Origin: Epiperipatus broadwayi
Taxonomy: Eukaryota; Onychophora; Udeonychophora; Euonychophora; Peripatidae
Length of the DNA stretch: 64,000 bases
NCBI GenBank assembly: GCA_028023455.1
Contig: JAQFVV010012572.1
Span: 62,001-126,000, forward strand
Reading direction: 5' to 3'
The notes under the pieces are model-generated. The model saw nothing but the letters and a program-made list of their open reading frames with translations, was not told the origin of the DNA and ran no database searches. This document shows positions 1 to 10,813 of the stretch, in pieces; position 1 is the first letter of the stretch, and every line of letters starts with the position of its first letter. The position numbers and the translations under genes are program-made.

Positions 1-110
1 CCCCCTCTCATACTTTTATTTCATGTTAAATCTAAAAACCCTAATTGTGATTGAAAAAATATTTATTTATTTTTAGTGCACAGTCAATAAAAGCATTAAA
101 GAAAACTATT
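1..110. repeat. Half copy of the foldback element at 3384-3632
   Basis: This edge sequence matches the right arm of the palindromic element at 3384-3632: AGTTAAA/TGTTAAA-type segment, CTAAAAACCCTAATTG, a TTTTTAGTGCACAGTCAAT segment and an end reading AAAAGCATTAAA. It is cut by the window edge, so whether the other arm exists is unknown. Confidence 0.5.
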
Positions 111-499
111 TCTATTATTTTATTATTATTTTTAAATAAATTTTATTGAAGTTGGAAAATTGGTTTGTTTGTTAACTTTTGATTATTTTCAAGTTAGAAT
201 AAAATTTTAAAATCTAGCTTTAATATATTTGAATTCATTAGAATTGCTTGAAAATTGGTGGTATATAACTAAGTTATACTAGCCTAATCCATTTGAAATA
301 CTTATCTTTTCAGCATAAATATGAAACAAAGGGTGGGAAAATATTAAAAATATTCAATAACTTTACATATTGCAATTAACAATTATTCTTAGAACTTTCA
401 TTTCTTCTAAATAATAATTGTGAGAGAACAGTATAAATATTTTTTCTTTCAATTTAATAATGTTTTTAACCATTGTAAACTTTTAATGTATAGTAAATC

Positions 500-745
500 G
501 GTAACTTTTTTTTCTATTTAAAATTGTTTGATAGTTTTTATTTTTATTTCAAAACAATTGTTTTAATAAAAAAGCTAAACTAGAAACTTGCATTATTTAA
601 AATGGTCATAAAAAGTTAAAAAAAGAAAACTCACAATAATTATTTAAAACAATGATAGCAACTGTTTTTTAATATTTTTTTAAATCAACCTTTTAAAATA
701 AAAATAAAAACTATCAAACAATTTTAAATAGAAAACATAATTACT
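500..745. repeat. Imperfect foldback (about 37-bp core arms)
   Basis: The left arm at 512-549 (CTATTTAAAATTGTTTGATA then GTTTTTATTTTTATTTC) is repeated in reverse complement at 695-731. Shorter complementary blocks continue inward. No coding potential was seen. It could be a decayed foldback/MITE-type element or chance AT-rich symmetry, although the length of the match argues against chance. Confidence 0.55.
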
Positions 746-2867
746 GATTTATTACACATATATAATTACATACAATATTAAATGTAAGTGTTGACTGGTT
801 TGTAATGATTAAATGTAATATATATACTAGATATATATATATATTAACTTACTGCAGAAATATCTAATGACTAATATACCTATATGTGTGATATTGATGT
901 GAAGGAAAATTATATATATTAAATAAAATTCATTTACAATATATATATATATTGTACCAATATTGGTTGGTATATAATAATTTGTTTAAAAAATTATTAG
1001 AAATAAAAGTAAAAGTTTAAGAGTGTTGAAATAAAAGTTACAGTTAGTTAATTAAAAGAGGGGAAGGGGTTTTCTTTAGAAGCATCAAGTTTAAAGGTTT
1101 TATAAAAGATGTAAAGAGTTTTTCTTATTAGTATTCATTAAACTAAATAGTTAAGAGTTTAAAAATATAATCTCTTTTTATTTAAGTAAAAAAAAAAAAG
1201 AGTCATCTTAAAATGAAATAGTAAATGGATCTTAAAATATATATGTGTGTTTGTAAATAGAATAAATGTATGTGAAATAAATGTTAAAATGAAATAAATG
1301 AATACAGAAGATTATCATTAAAAAACTCAGCGGTGGCTACTAATTAAAAGTACAAACAACAAGTTCAGTGATGGCTATTAATTAAAATGTAAAAAACAAC
1401 AGGATTAAAAAGCTTATCTCCAAAGGATTAGCTACTAATTAAACGATCTCAATAACACATAGTTAAAGGATTAAGAAAGGAATTTCGACAACAGATATTG
1501 CCGGTGGACATGAAAACAAAAACATGCCTTATGTATAAATAGTAAATTTTTATTGGACAATCAGTTCAGTTCAGTCACTTTAGTTCAGTCAGTTCAGTTC
1601 AGAGTGTTAAGAGTATAATTTAGATCGTGCAGTTGAAAATCAAACCCATCAAGAATGCAGTGTTAAAACCATGGGAAACATATGGCTGTCTCTATCCCAA
1701 GGTCCAGTAAAACAGCAAAACCTGCCTGTAAAAATAATGTCTGCATAACAGCTTGAAGAATCTCTGCCAATGTTTAACTGTCTCCAAGTATAGTGCCAAT
1801 GGATAATAATCAAACTCCTCAAGAAATACACTAACCAGTTAGAGATATCTCATTAGAAGCAGCAAACAGCAAGATGCATCCAAGTTCTAAAATCCTAGGT
1901 AAAACATTTTTTTATTCTCATTTATATAGTAGCCATTGCATTCATAAAAATTTGTCAAGCCTTAAGAGTCAAATTATATGAACTCTATAGCACATAAAAA
2001 TGAACTATTAATTTGTGTGTTCTGAATATATGTGTTTTATATTATTTAATGCTTTATTATATATGTCAGTGTGTCAATTAATATGTGCATGATCATCAGA
2101 TAAAATACCAGAGTTATGTCATTAAAATTTACAAGAGTATTTAAAAGTAGTATATTAAGTGTTAATTAAATAAATTGTCTTTAAACTTAAGCTTTATTTT
2201 GTCAGTCAATTCTTTTTACCAATTTTTTATCAATTCTTTTCACCACTATTATGAAACAATAATTTGTTATTAATTAAAAATAGATTGAGCTAGTCATGGG
2301 TATAGGTGTTGAATTAGTGGCCATTGTTCAAAGTGCATTGTTTATTTTTCTTGATAAATAACTGGTGCCCATGTTTATACAAAACAAAAAAGTGGCTTTG
2401 AACATGGTGTTGAATTCAACAGTCGAGAAGAAGTTATGTCCTGGAAATGTAACACTAGTTATATACTTTTATGGCTATCATTTGGACATACATACTCTCC
2501 GAGTATGTTCTTCTCTGCCTAAGAGACCGGTGTTTCGAACCTCACATATTCGAACCCGGTGCAATATATATCGCATATGATATATAGATACATATTTTAA
2601 CTTATAACAGAAATATCTAGTAATATATATATATATATATATAGTTTCTTTAGTTAAAGAGTTGAATTTGAAGACATGTAAGTGTCTGAAGATTTAGATC
2701 TTTTTCTTAATATTTAAGAATTAGATAAATGCTTGGATTAGGTTAGTACTTTGAATCTAATGTCCTATATCCTCATTGAAGAGAGCCATAGCTCAAAACT
2801 GGTCTGGGAATGGTGACCATCATAGATAAAAGCTTCAAGTACTTTCTCTTGTAGCATTTATCATTCA

Positions 2868-2907
2868 AAAATAAATAAATAAGCTTGTTTAGAGCTATTA
2901 GCAGACT

Positions 2908-2945
<38 letters not shown>

Positions 2946-3146
2946 AGATGGTAGAATACACCGTAAGCTGGCTTTAGCACAAGATATTAATCTTCAATTA
3001 AAATTTTGTAGTTTTATTCTAGTGGATTTATATATATATATCAACTAAAATAAATAAATAAGCTTGTTTAGAGCTATTATCAGACTCTTTATATATATAT
3101 ATATAAATATTGAGATGGTAGAATACACCGTAAGCTGGCTTTACAA
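2868..3146. repeat. Direct duplication of a ~100-bp block
   Basis: The block AATAAGCTTGTTTAGAGCTA ... CAGACTC, a TA run, then TTGAGATGGTAGAATACACC GTAAGCTGGCTTTA occurs at 2871-2978 and again at 3049-3146 with few changes. The second copy runs straight into the long TA microsatellite. The upstream part (2640-2870) resembles the family E repeat found at 7690-8480 and 28155-30450. Confidence 0.75.
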
Positions 3147-3157
3147 CCAAAAAAATA

Positions 3158-3281
<124 letters not shown>

Positions 3282-3383
3282 ACTACAAGTGTTTAGTCAA
3301 TTTAAAGTACAATGTAGTTTTACATTTTCATTTACTATGTCAATACTAAAAATTTAAAAATAATAAAGATAAAAAAAATTATA

Positions 3384-3632
3384 TTAAATGCTTTTATTGA
3401 CAGTGCACTAAAAAGAAATAGAATTATTATTCCTTCAATTACAATTGCAGTTTTTAGATTTAACTTGAAATAAAAGCATGGAATAGTCCAGAAGTGTAAT
3501 TAAGTCAATCCCTTGTAATTAATTTCTGAATCCCCAATGCTTTTATTTCAAGTTAAACCTAAAAACACTAATTGTTGGTTGAAGAAACAATTATTTTATT
3601 TCTTTTAGTATGTAGTCAATTAAAGCATTTAA
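3384..3632. mobile_element. Small palindromic MITE-like element
   Basis: The left end ATGCTTTTATTGACAGTGCA and the right end TGTAGTCAATTAAAGCAT are inverted repeats. The arms (about 95 bp) also share the CTAAAAAGAAATAGA / TTTCTTTTAG and TTTTTAGATTTAACTTGAAA / TTTCAAGTTAAACCTAAAAA blocks. Both ends abut TTAA, which would fit a piggyBac-type TTAA target, but the AT-rich context makes this weak. No transposase is present. A half copy sits at the window's left edge. Confidence 0.6.
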
Positions 3633-4554
3633 TATAAAAAATGTATCTCTATTATTACATCTTAATATATATAAAATTTTAAAAAAATAGTTTTTTTTTA
3701 AAAAAAAAATGCAAACAAATAATAATTTTAAAATCTTTAATTAATGTATAAGATTATATTACTATATGTCAAAATTTAAATAAGTAAGTAATTACATTTA
3801 AAAACTATGAACTTAAGATACTCTTTTTATTAATAATAAAAGTTACATTATGTTATAAGCCTTCTTGTTAGACAAAGTAGATTACTATAAGAATTGATTA
3901 TGGCTAGCTCTTGAAAATCTTATAAATTTACTTGGAAATTTATTTATTTAAAAAAATTATCATGTTTTATTTGAATTTGACTCTTAAGTCATAAAAAATA
4001 CATATGCTAAATCATATATCATAAGGTCCTATTTATTAGATATGCAAAATGATTGTTTGCCATAATGTTCTTTAATATTTTCCTCTAGCTTTTATTTTAA
4101 TTGTACTTCCTTTGTTTCAATGTTTTTAAATTATTTTTAATTTCAGACTTTTAATTAAAACAATAAGTAATCCATACTGGTTAAAAATTTTAATGTTTCA
4201 AAAAAATATTTTAATAGATTATTTAATAAGTACACACATGTGTGTGCAAATAACATTTATATTAAATATGTATTAAAATTGTTATATCGGAAATTTAATA
4301 GAACATTATCAGAGTTCGACTTCTGATCTAACAATTTCATGATTTTCAGCACTTTATATGTCTGATCGTTTCTCCTGCAGTAGGTTAAATAGATTTGTAC
4401 AATTCAGAATTTCCTTATAACATCAGGCACACAATAGATTCAAGCCCTGATTTAGCATGGTCAATGAAAGTTGATGTATTTATAGAAATGCACTCTAAAC
4501 TTAAGTCATTCACTTCAGTTTTCAAAACTCTTACTGATGTATGAGGGTGCAGAG

Positions 4555-4640
4555 ATTTATAATATTTAAAGTAATAGCTCTTTATCAGAGTTCGATTTCC
4601 GATCTAACAATTTCAAGATTTTCAGTGCTTTATAATAGTA
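4555..4640 (+). repeat. Family D fragment just upstream of the first exon
   Basis: AAAGTAATAGC, then GAGTTCGATTTCCGATCTAA, then ATTTTCAGTGCTTTATAATA closely resembles the units at 54610-54700 and 54880-54970. A partial relative lies at 4310-4364. The repeat is intronic and contributes the 5' part of the long open frame that reads into the exon at 4700, so that part of the frame should not be taken as protein. Confidence 0.7.
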
Positions 4641-4699
4641 GATTATATATATATAAGATGCATAATAAGTATTCATTTCTTTTTGTTTGTTTTTTAAAG

Positions 4700-4849
4700 C
4701 ATGAATACACAGAAAGACTTCCTACTGGAAATATTGAAATAGGGATAAAATTTCTTGTTCATGCACCTTATGAAGTTCCTAGAATAGCCAGTAGTGGTGT
4801 AGCAGTCAGTCCTGGACTTCATGGGTATGCAGCTATAAAATACGAGCAG
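4700..4849 (+). CDS. DEG/ENaC sodium channel subunit, exon 1 of 7 seen (palm/beta-ball segment)
   Basis: First recognisable exon of a DEG/ENaC-family cation channel subunit, a trimeric plasma-membrane sodium channel family that includes ASIC, FaNaC, ENaC and degenerins. It encodes 50 residues in phase 0 at both ends: acceptor AAAG before CAT (His) and donor GTAAGT after CAG. The residues include GIKFLVHAPYEVP and GVAVSPGLHGYAAIKYEQ, matching the family's G-I-K-x-x-I-H-x-x-x-E-x-P ... G-x-x-V-A-P-G-x-H-x-x-x-x-x-x-x-E stretch before the cysteine-rich thumb. The frame is open upstream of the acceptor, but that sequence is repeat-derived and lacks family similarity, so exon start is set at the acceptor. 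N-terminus, TM1 and finger are not in the window. The subfamily (ASIC-, FaNaC- or ENaC-like) cannot be settled from this part. Confidence 0.9.
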
Positions 4850-6284
4850 GTAAGTTATTTAATAACTATTATATAAATAAAATAAGAGCTAAAAATTGAT
4901 AAATAATTATGTTTGAAGATACATTAAATATTTTTATAAAATTACTCTATTTTTAAATTTAAAATTCACTTTAAAATCAGACTATATTTTTTCAATATAT
5001 AATTTAGTAAGAATTTTGCTTTAGAACCCAATTGTATTGCTCTAATTTTTCTCTTTAAAGATTTATTTATTTGATTATTCTTACTTCACTTTTTTTTTAA
5101 TATGTTTGATATACTGAAATGTATTTTTTAATCTTCAGTAATGAAAATCATTAATCTTGAAATGCGGATAGGATATCATTATATATGGAATTAAGAAGTA
5201 TTACCATTTATTGTCTTTTAGGTACTCAAACTCACAATAGTTTTAAGTATTGGACTAGAAAATAAAATTTACTTTAGTTATGTGATATTTTGGGATTTTA
5301 TCATTTTATAGTAAATTCAACTGTAATTTCTTTCTACTAAATTTATATCTAAATTTCTTTTTATAAACATTTTTATATAAATCATAAGATTTTAATTAGT
5401 AACTTATAAAATTTTTATCTTTATTAATTCTTTTTTCCCCATTATTTGTTTCACTTGTTTTTATTAAATTAAAATAAATTTATTTTTTTTTTTTTTTAAA
5501 TTTCGTTTTGACTTTTACATTATACATTTTTTATTCATCAATGGAAAACTCTGTAATGAATCAAATGTTTATAACTAATAAATGTTGGCAAGCAGATATC
5601 TATTTTAAAATGCTAGCTATAACAGATCTTTTTTTTTTTAATTATTAACAGATCTTATTTTTAACTAGATTACATTATGGTTTGTAAAACTTGGTTATTT
5701 TTATTTATTATTATCTATAAAAATACAGTAATTTATTTTTATAAGTAAATAATTTTACAGTTTCTTTTTTCAATTATAAATGATGCTCAAACACCATTGT
5801 CATAGGCTGAGAATAATATATTCATTTCTAATTTCTTAGCTGAATATTTTTTTTTAGAAAATTTTAAATCTTGAAACTGCCATTCTCTCTATTGCATTTT
5901 ATTGTATAAGACATTTAATTTTTAAATATGTTTTATATTTAAACCAAAATAAGAACGTAATATTTTTTTTAGAAAGCGTAGAGTATCAACTTTTAGCTTA
6001 TAATTAATTTTAACCAGAAACTGAAGAAAATATTTTGGATTTAAAATAAATGGATTTTTATATTTAAAACATTTTTGTTATGATATGTGTGTAGGGGGGG
6101 GGGGGGCTTGTCAAATTAGATTTGTTAATTTTTGTAATATTATTTTTATGCAAAATCAATATTGCTACTATTTTTCATTTTAGGGGTTTGAATTGATGAA
6201 TATGTAGAAATTATATTTTAGTAGGAATTAGATATTTTACTTCATTTAATCTTTTTTTTATTTTAAACTTTTGTCGTGCTATTA

Positions 6285-6660
6285 ATCTTTCATTGGTCAG
6301 ATTGACCTTAGGTCAACATGGGTGTGACAACTCAGCCTCAGGGTGGCCTTTGAGCATTCCATCATCAGATTTTCAATTGAATGGACGGTTGAAGAGTTGG
6401 AGTGTGGAGTAGATTGAAGCCTGTCCATTAAAGTATGAGGAGTGGCTATCTTAATATATATCTGAGCACTTATAGCATATATGTGTAGAGATGGTAATCT
6501 GGACCAACTGATGATTGCTGTTTTAGCATGAAATACATATATTGGTGATTATTTGTCTTTTAAATATATATATGTTCAAGAGTATCAATATTATGAGATA
6601 GTGTGGAGAGTGGTGGGTCATGTGAAAGTCTGTGCTCATATACCCTATATATTAATTCAT
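6285..6660 (-). mobile_element. Family A interspersed repeat, single (non-palindromic) copy
   Basis: Nearly full-length copy. In + orientation it starts TTGACCTTAGGTCAACATGG, passes through ATGGACGGTTGAAGAGTTGG and CTGGACCAACTGATGATTGC, and ends GTGAAAGTCTGTGCTCATAT then ACCCTATATATTA. The same units, usually as inverted pairs, occur at 7245, 26695, 33757, 38186, 47524, 48318, 50500, 52373 and 57850. Some copies carry a tRNA B-box-like GAGTTCGAATCCC near this end, so a tRNA-derived origin is possible. No coding capacity was seen. Strand is assigned by convention, with GGGTATATGAGCACAGAC as the start. Confidence 0.8.
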
Positions 6661-7244
6661 TTTTAAGTTTTTTTTTATTCGACTAATATATTAAAATTAA
6701 CACTATTCTTTCTATTATTTCCTAATTCATTTATTTTTACTTTACTATCTTTAATAACTTATTTTTACTATAGAACTCAAATATAGTGAATCTTTAATGC
6801 CATTATTATTTTTTCTATACAACATACACAGAAAGAGTGACTTCAATCTACTTTTATGCTTTTGTTTCTGTTTATTTTTTGTCTTTCTTTTAATCTTTGC
6901 TTTATTTTTGCTAGTTAAAATGGCCATTCTCATTTAGAAGTAAAATGTAAATGATGATAATAATTTATTATTACTATTAAGAGCTTTTTTATACGATTTA
7001 AATCTTTGTTCTTTAGTTATCTCCAAAATTTACTCATGGTGCATAATTGGATTGCAAGTGAAATTGTGAGAAAATTTTAGATTGTAATTACATTTTTTTA
7101 AAATATTTGTTACATATTAATTTAGAAAAAGGCTTTTAAAATGTATTACCGCTTTTAATATATATATATAATCAATAGTCATATATCGCGCGTAACTTGT
7201 TTTAAGCTTGCCTATCCCTCTTCTATGTATTTAAATGGATAAGG

Positions 7245-7625
7245 TCCTATATGTGAGGGATCAGAGTGACTAGAGGTCAAGATGGGTATGGCAATAATAT
7301 TGATATCAGCATGGAATTTGAGGTTTCCATCATCAGATTTATATGGTATGGATGGCTGAAGAGTTGGAGGTTGGAGTAGAGTGAAGCCTGTCCATTAAAT
7401 ATGAGGATTTGCTATTTTAATATAAACTGAGAACTGATTATATATGTGTGTAGGAGATGATAATCTGGATCAACTGATGAGGACTAGTTCAACACAAAAT
7501 ATAATATTGGTGATTATTTATCTTTCCTACATATGTGTGGTCATGTGTATCAGTGATATAAGAAGGGTGGATAATTGAAGGGTGCTTGAGAGTCAATTTC
7601 AAATCCCCTATATTTACAATTGGGC
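7245..7625 (-). mobile_element. Family A repeat, diverged single copy
   Basis: Same order of blocks as the 6285 copy (ACTAGAGGTCAAGATGGGTA, GGCTGAAGAGTTGGAG, AAGCCTGTCCATTAAATATG, ATTGGTGATTATTTATCTTT), ending in GAGAGTCAATTTCAAATCCC then CTATATTTACA. The last part is a degenerate version of the B-box-like GTTCGAATCCC seen in other copies. Divergence from the 6285 copy marks it as an older subfamily member. Confidence 0.75.
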
Positions 7626-7689
7626 TCCAAGTATTTGAAGAATGCCTGTATTTCAATTGTTTATTACAGATATGTAATATAAAGAGCAC

Positions 7690-8480
7690 ACCAATAAAAG
7701 CTTGTTGGAGTTATTGGTACATTCCCTATATTACGTATCTGTAATACAAGCTTAAAACAAGTCAAGCTATATATGACTTCCTTTATAAAAGCAATGTCAC
7801 ATTATATATTATTTCCTTTATTGATTATATTTATTGATTATTATAATTTTGCCCTTGAGAGTTTAGCAATGCTATTTTGCTGAGATTACTAATATTTGGG
7901 TAGGCTGAGATGTTTTCAGACCTATATAGCTATTTAAGTTATAAAACTGGATTTAAAGATATTTATGTGTCTGAAAATTTCAGATTTTCTACTTAATAGT
8001 TATGTGTTAGATAAGTGCTGGCTTTGAGTTGGGTATTTTAGATCTAGTGTCTGAATGCCCTAGCCCATCACTGAGTTGAGCCAACAGCTCGTTAAATCTA
8101 TTGGTATGCTCCCTATATTTCATATCTGTAATGCAAGCTTACCAATCTGAAAATTTCAGACTTTCTATTTAATAGTTGTATTAGATAAGTGTTGGCTTTG
8201 AGTTGGGAAATTTTAGATCTAGTGTATGAATGTCCTGATGTCTCACTAAGGTGAGTCAAAAGCTTGAAACTAAACAAATCTGAGGATAGGGATTATTCTA
8301 GACCGAGATTTTGAATGCTTTATCTTGTGGCACTTATTAATAAAAGCTTATTAAAGCTATTGGTACACTCTCTATGTCACATATCTGTAATACAAGTTTA
8401 TATGTCAGAAAATTTCAGATTTTCTCATCAATAAAAACTTGTTAGAGCTATTGGTATGCTCTCTATATTATATATATATT
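7690..8480. repeat. Family E degenerate tandem repeat
   Basis: Four spaced copies of a block reading TAAAAGCTTGTTGGAGTTAT TGGTACATTCCCTATAT ... CATATCTGTAATACAAGCTT start near 7692, 8086, 8336 and 8429. Between them are repeated copies of a GTCTGAAAATTTCAGATTTT and TTTTAGATCTAGTGTCTGAA block. The latter is clearly homologous to the unit of the 435-bp array at 28155-30450, so this looks like an older, decayed relative of it. Confidence 0.7.
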
Positions 8481-9142
8481 AGATTATCTATTTAGTAAAA
8501 GATTTTAGTATAAGGGTATTAGGAATTACAATCATAGAATAATTTTTGTAGTTTTTAATTTTCAACTACCATGCAGAACATCAATAAAGATTATATATTT
8601 TTTCCTCATACATACAACAGATTCTTTAAAAAGAGTTTTAAAAATGAAAGAAAATGTTTTGAAAAAGCATTGTACAGTGCAAAGGCTACTCTGATATATA
8701 GAAAAATAATGAAGAAAAAAGTTAGGCTTTCTAATTGTGGGTGAGTATTTGAGCATTTTTCATTTTTGTTTTATCTTAATGAGAGCTAGTTATTTATCTA
8801 CCAAAAAGTTAAAGGCCAGGTATTTTTAAAAAAATATTTTTAGAATTTTTTTTTTTTTTTTTTTTTTTAGAAATCTTTTTAAAAACGTTTTAGAAAGAAT
8901 TTTACTTGGCCTGGATTTCAATTCCATAGTACAAACATAGCAGAGAAATTTACTATTCCTGAATCACAAATGCTTTGAGTAACAAAAATAGTACACTTTA
9001 TTTATTCTTCTGCAGATTCATCTATTGTAAACTAGCATAATCAATGGACACTTGATGATAATGCTGCATTCACATCTTTTGAATAGTTTCTGATTATTAG
9101 TTTTTATTGATGAGGAACTTTGAGCTTTCACTTATACATCCA

Positions 9143-9558
9143 GAAATATCACATGTCATCATTCTTTATGCTTGCTCATAACTGTTATTAAAACAGGCAA
9201 AACTCTCCGTACAGTAGTGCCACTCAGTGACAGCCAGACTAATCAGTGGATGCTAGAAGGCTTGTGTGCCTATCTAGTGTCCACTCATCCAATATTCCCA
9301 GACTACTTTCTAGCTTGTGGCTTTTATCAATAAGAAACCTTGGATCTGAGAGCACTGCACCTAGATCTCACTTATGAAAGCCACATGCTCTGTGGATATT
9401 GGATGAGTAAGCACTAGATAGAGATTTTTTGCACAAACCTTCTTGCATCTATTGATTACTCTGGCTTGCACTGGGTGGTGCTACTCTATGGAGAGTTTAG
9501 CCTCTGTGTAAACAACTTGTGTAAAAAAGAATGGTGATCATGTGATGTTTAGTGGTTC
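9143..9558. mobile_element. Family B foldback element
   Basis: Inverted arms of about 170-190 bp. The left arm contains AAAACTCTCCGTACAGTAGT, CACTCATCCAATATTCCCAG and CTAGCTTGTGGCTTT. The right arm has the reverse complements CTCTATGGAGAGTTT, GGATATTGGATGAGT and AAAGCCACATGCTC. Its outer end TGATCATGTGATGTTTAGTG is shared with copies at 13795-15180 and 50182-50455. It is a transposase-free foldback/MITE-type element. Confidence 0.8.
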
Positions 9559-10139
9559 AAAATCTTTATTAAGAATATAACAAATGGTCTAGAGAGAATT
9601 TTGAATTTAAATCAATCAAAAAAATTCAAAAGTAGTTTTAGCATAATACGTTATATTCAAGTAGTAAAAAAATATATAAAAACAACTGAATATAAATTTT
9701 TACAATGGATTTTTAGATTTGCAAAAAAGTATTTAATTTTATGATCATTTTTGACCATGATTAAAACTTTTGAACATTAAGATGGAGATCCAAGATATTA
9801 TCAAATTATAAATAAAATTTATCGAATGCAATGTCAGAAATTAAAATAGATGAAAGCACTGAGAAAGTTAACCTCACTCAAAACATATAGTAGTCTATTC
9901 CATCTCTTCAACTATTTGAGTTAGCTTTATTCTAAGTATTTTATGGGTTAAAATGAGAAACTGAGGAAATATAAATGAATACATATTATTTAAGTTGTCT
10001 ATAATTTTCGGGCGATGTGGCTGGATTAAAAGATAATATTTTAAAACTTTAGAAAATGCTACAAGGCTGCCAGAAAAAAACCAGATGCTAAAGAAAGCTA
10101 TGTTTTATGGTTTAATAAAGAAAATAAATAAATACATTG

Positions 10140-10680
10140 ATTAGAAAAGGTTAACAATAATAAATATCTTGGGCAGATTATTAAATATAATAAATGAAAT
10201 TAATCATAAGTTAAGATTAGATAAAATGCTTTAGATAAAAATGACTTTAAAAGAAAGTATGCCTATATTCTTGAAAAGAAAAAATTTTAATAAATATATT
10301 ATGCCTGTACTTATGGGTAAGTAACCTTTACTAAAATAGTACAACAAAATTGTCAAACCATGCAATCATGGGTGGAGACATGTAACTAGAAATCAAAGGG
10401 AAGATTTTGATATAGTTGAAAAAATAAAACTGAAAGGAAATTGAGAACATTCTGTGGGAAGAATTTCAATAAATAATAAATGAATCAAGTTTAAATTAAA
10501 TCCTAAAACATTGTAAAAGATGTATAAAAGCACATGGTATCCATGACAAAAAAGTTTGTCAGAATGATGTAGAGAATCAAAACTATGGATCAAGAAAACA
10601 GGATTAAATTTGGAGAGACCATCTTCTTAATGAATTAACAGTATTTGAAAATGATGATGATGTGTAAGCAAATATTTTTA
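10140..10680 (+). pseudogene. Decayed RTE-like LINE reverse-transcriptase C-terminal remnant
   Basis: Frame-broken similarity to the C-terminal part of an RTE/BovB-like non-LTR reverse transcriptase, recognised from memory of the family. EKVNNNKYLGQIIKYN sits at about 10143-10190, corresponding to the family's x-Y-K-Y-L-G-Q-x-I. It is followed after stops and shifts by KRKNFNKYIMPVLMG, matching x-K-R-x-x-x-x-x-x-x-L-P-V-L-x-Y-G, then HVTRNQREDFDIVEKIKLKG. Near the end QENRIKFGETIFLMN resembles the final D-R-x-x-W-R-x-L-G-E-x-F block and stops at 10636. A GATGAT-rich tail follows immediately, as is common at LINE 3' ends. The remnant has several stops and cannot encode a working protein. Confidence 0.55.
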
Positions 10681-10773
10681 ACATAATATATAAGTAATAA
10701 TTTTGTTTTGTTTTTATTAATATTTTTATTTGAAGAATTATCATTTTTATTTATTTCTACTGGGATTACAAAA

Positions 10774-10813
<40 letters not shown>
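10774..10813. repeat. (AAT)n trinucleotide microsatellite
   Basis: About 13 perfect AAT/TAA units. Confidence 0.9.

Noticed and set aside
4541-4699. N-terminal extension of the frame into exon 4700 (starts MRVQRFIIF)
   Set aside because: The DNA is family D repeat and lies before a good splice acceptor; no DEG/ENaC similarity before the acceptor.
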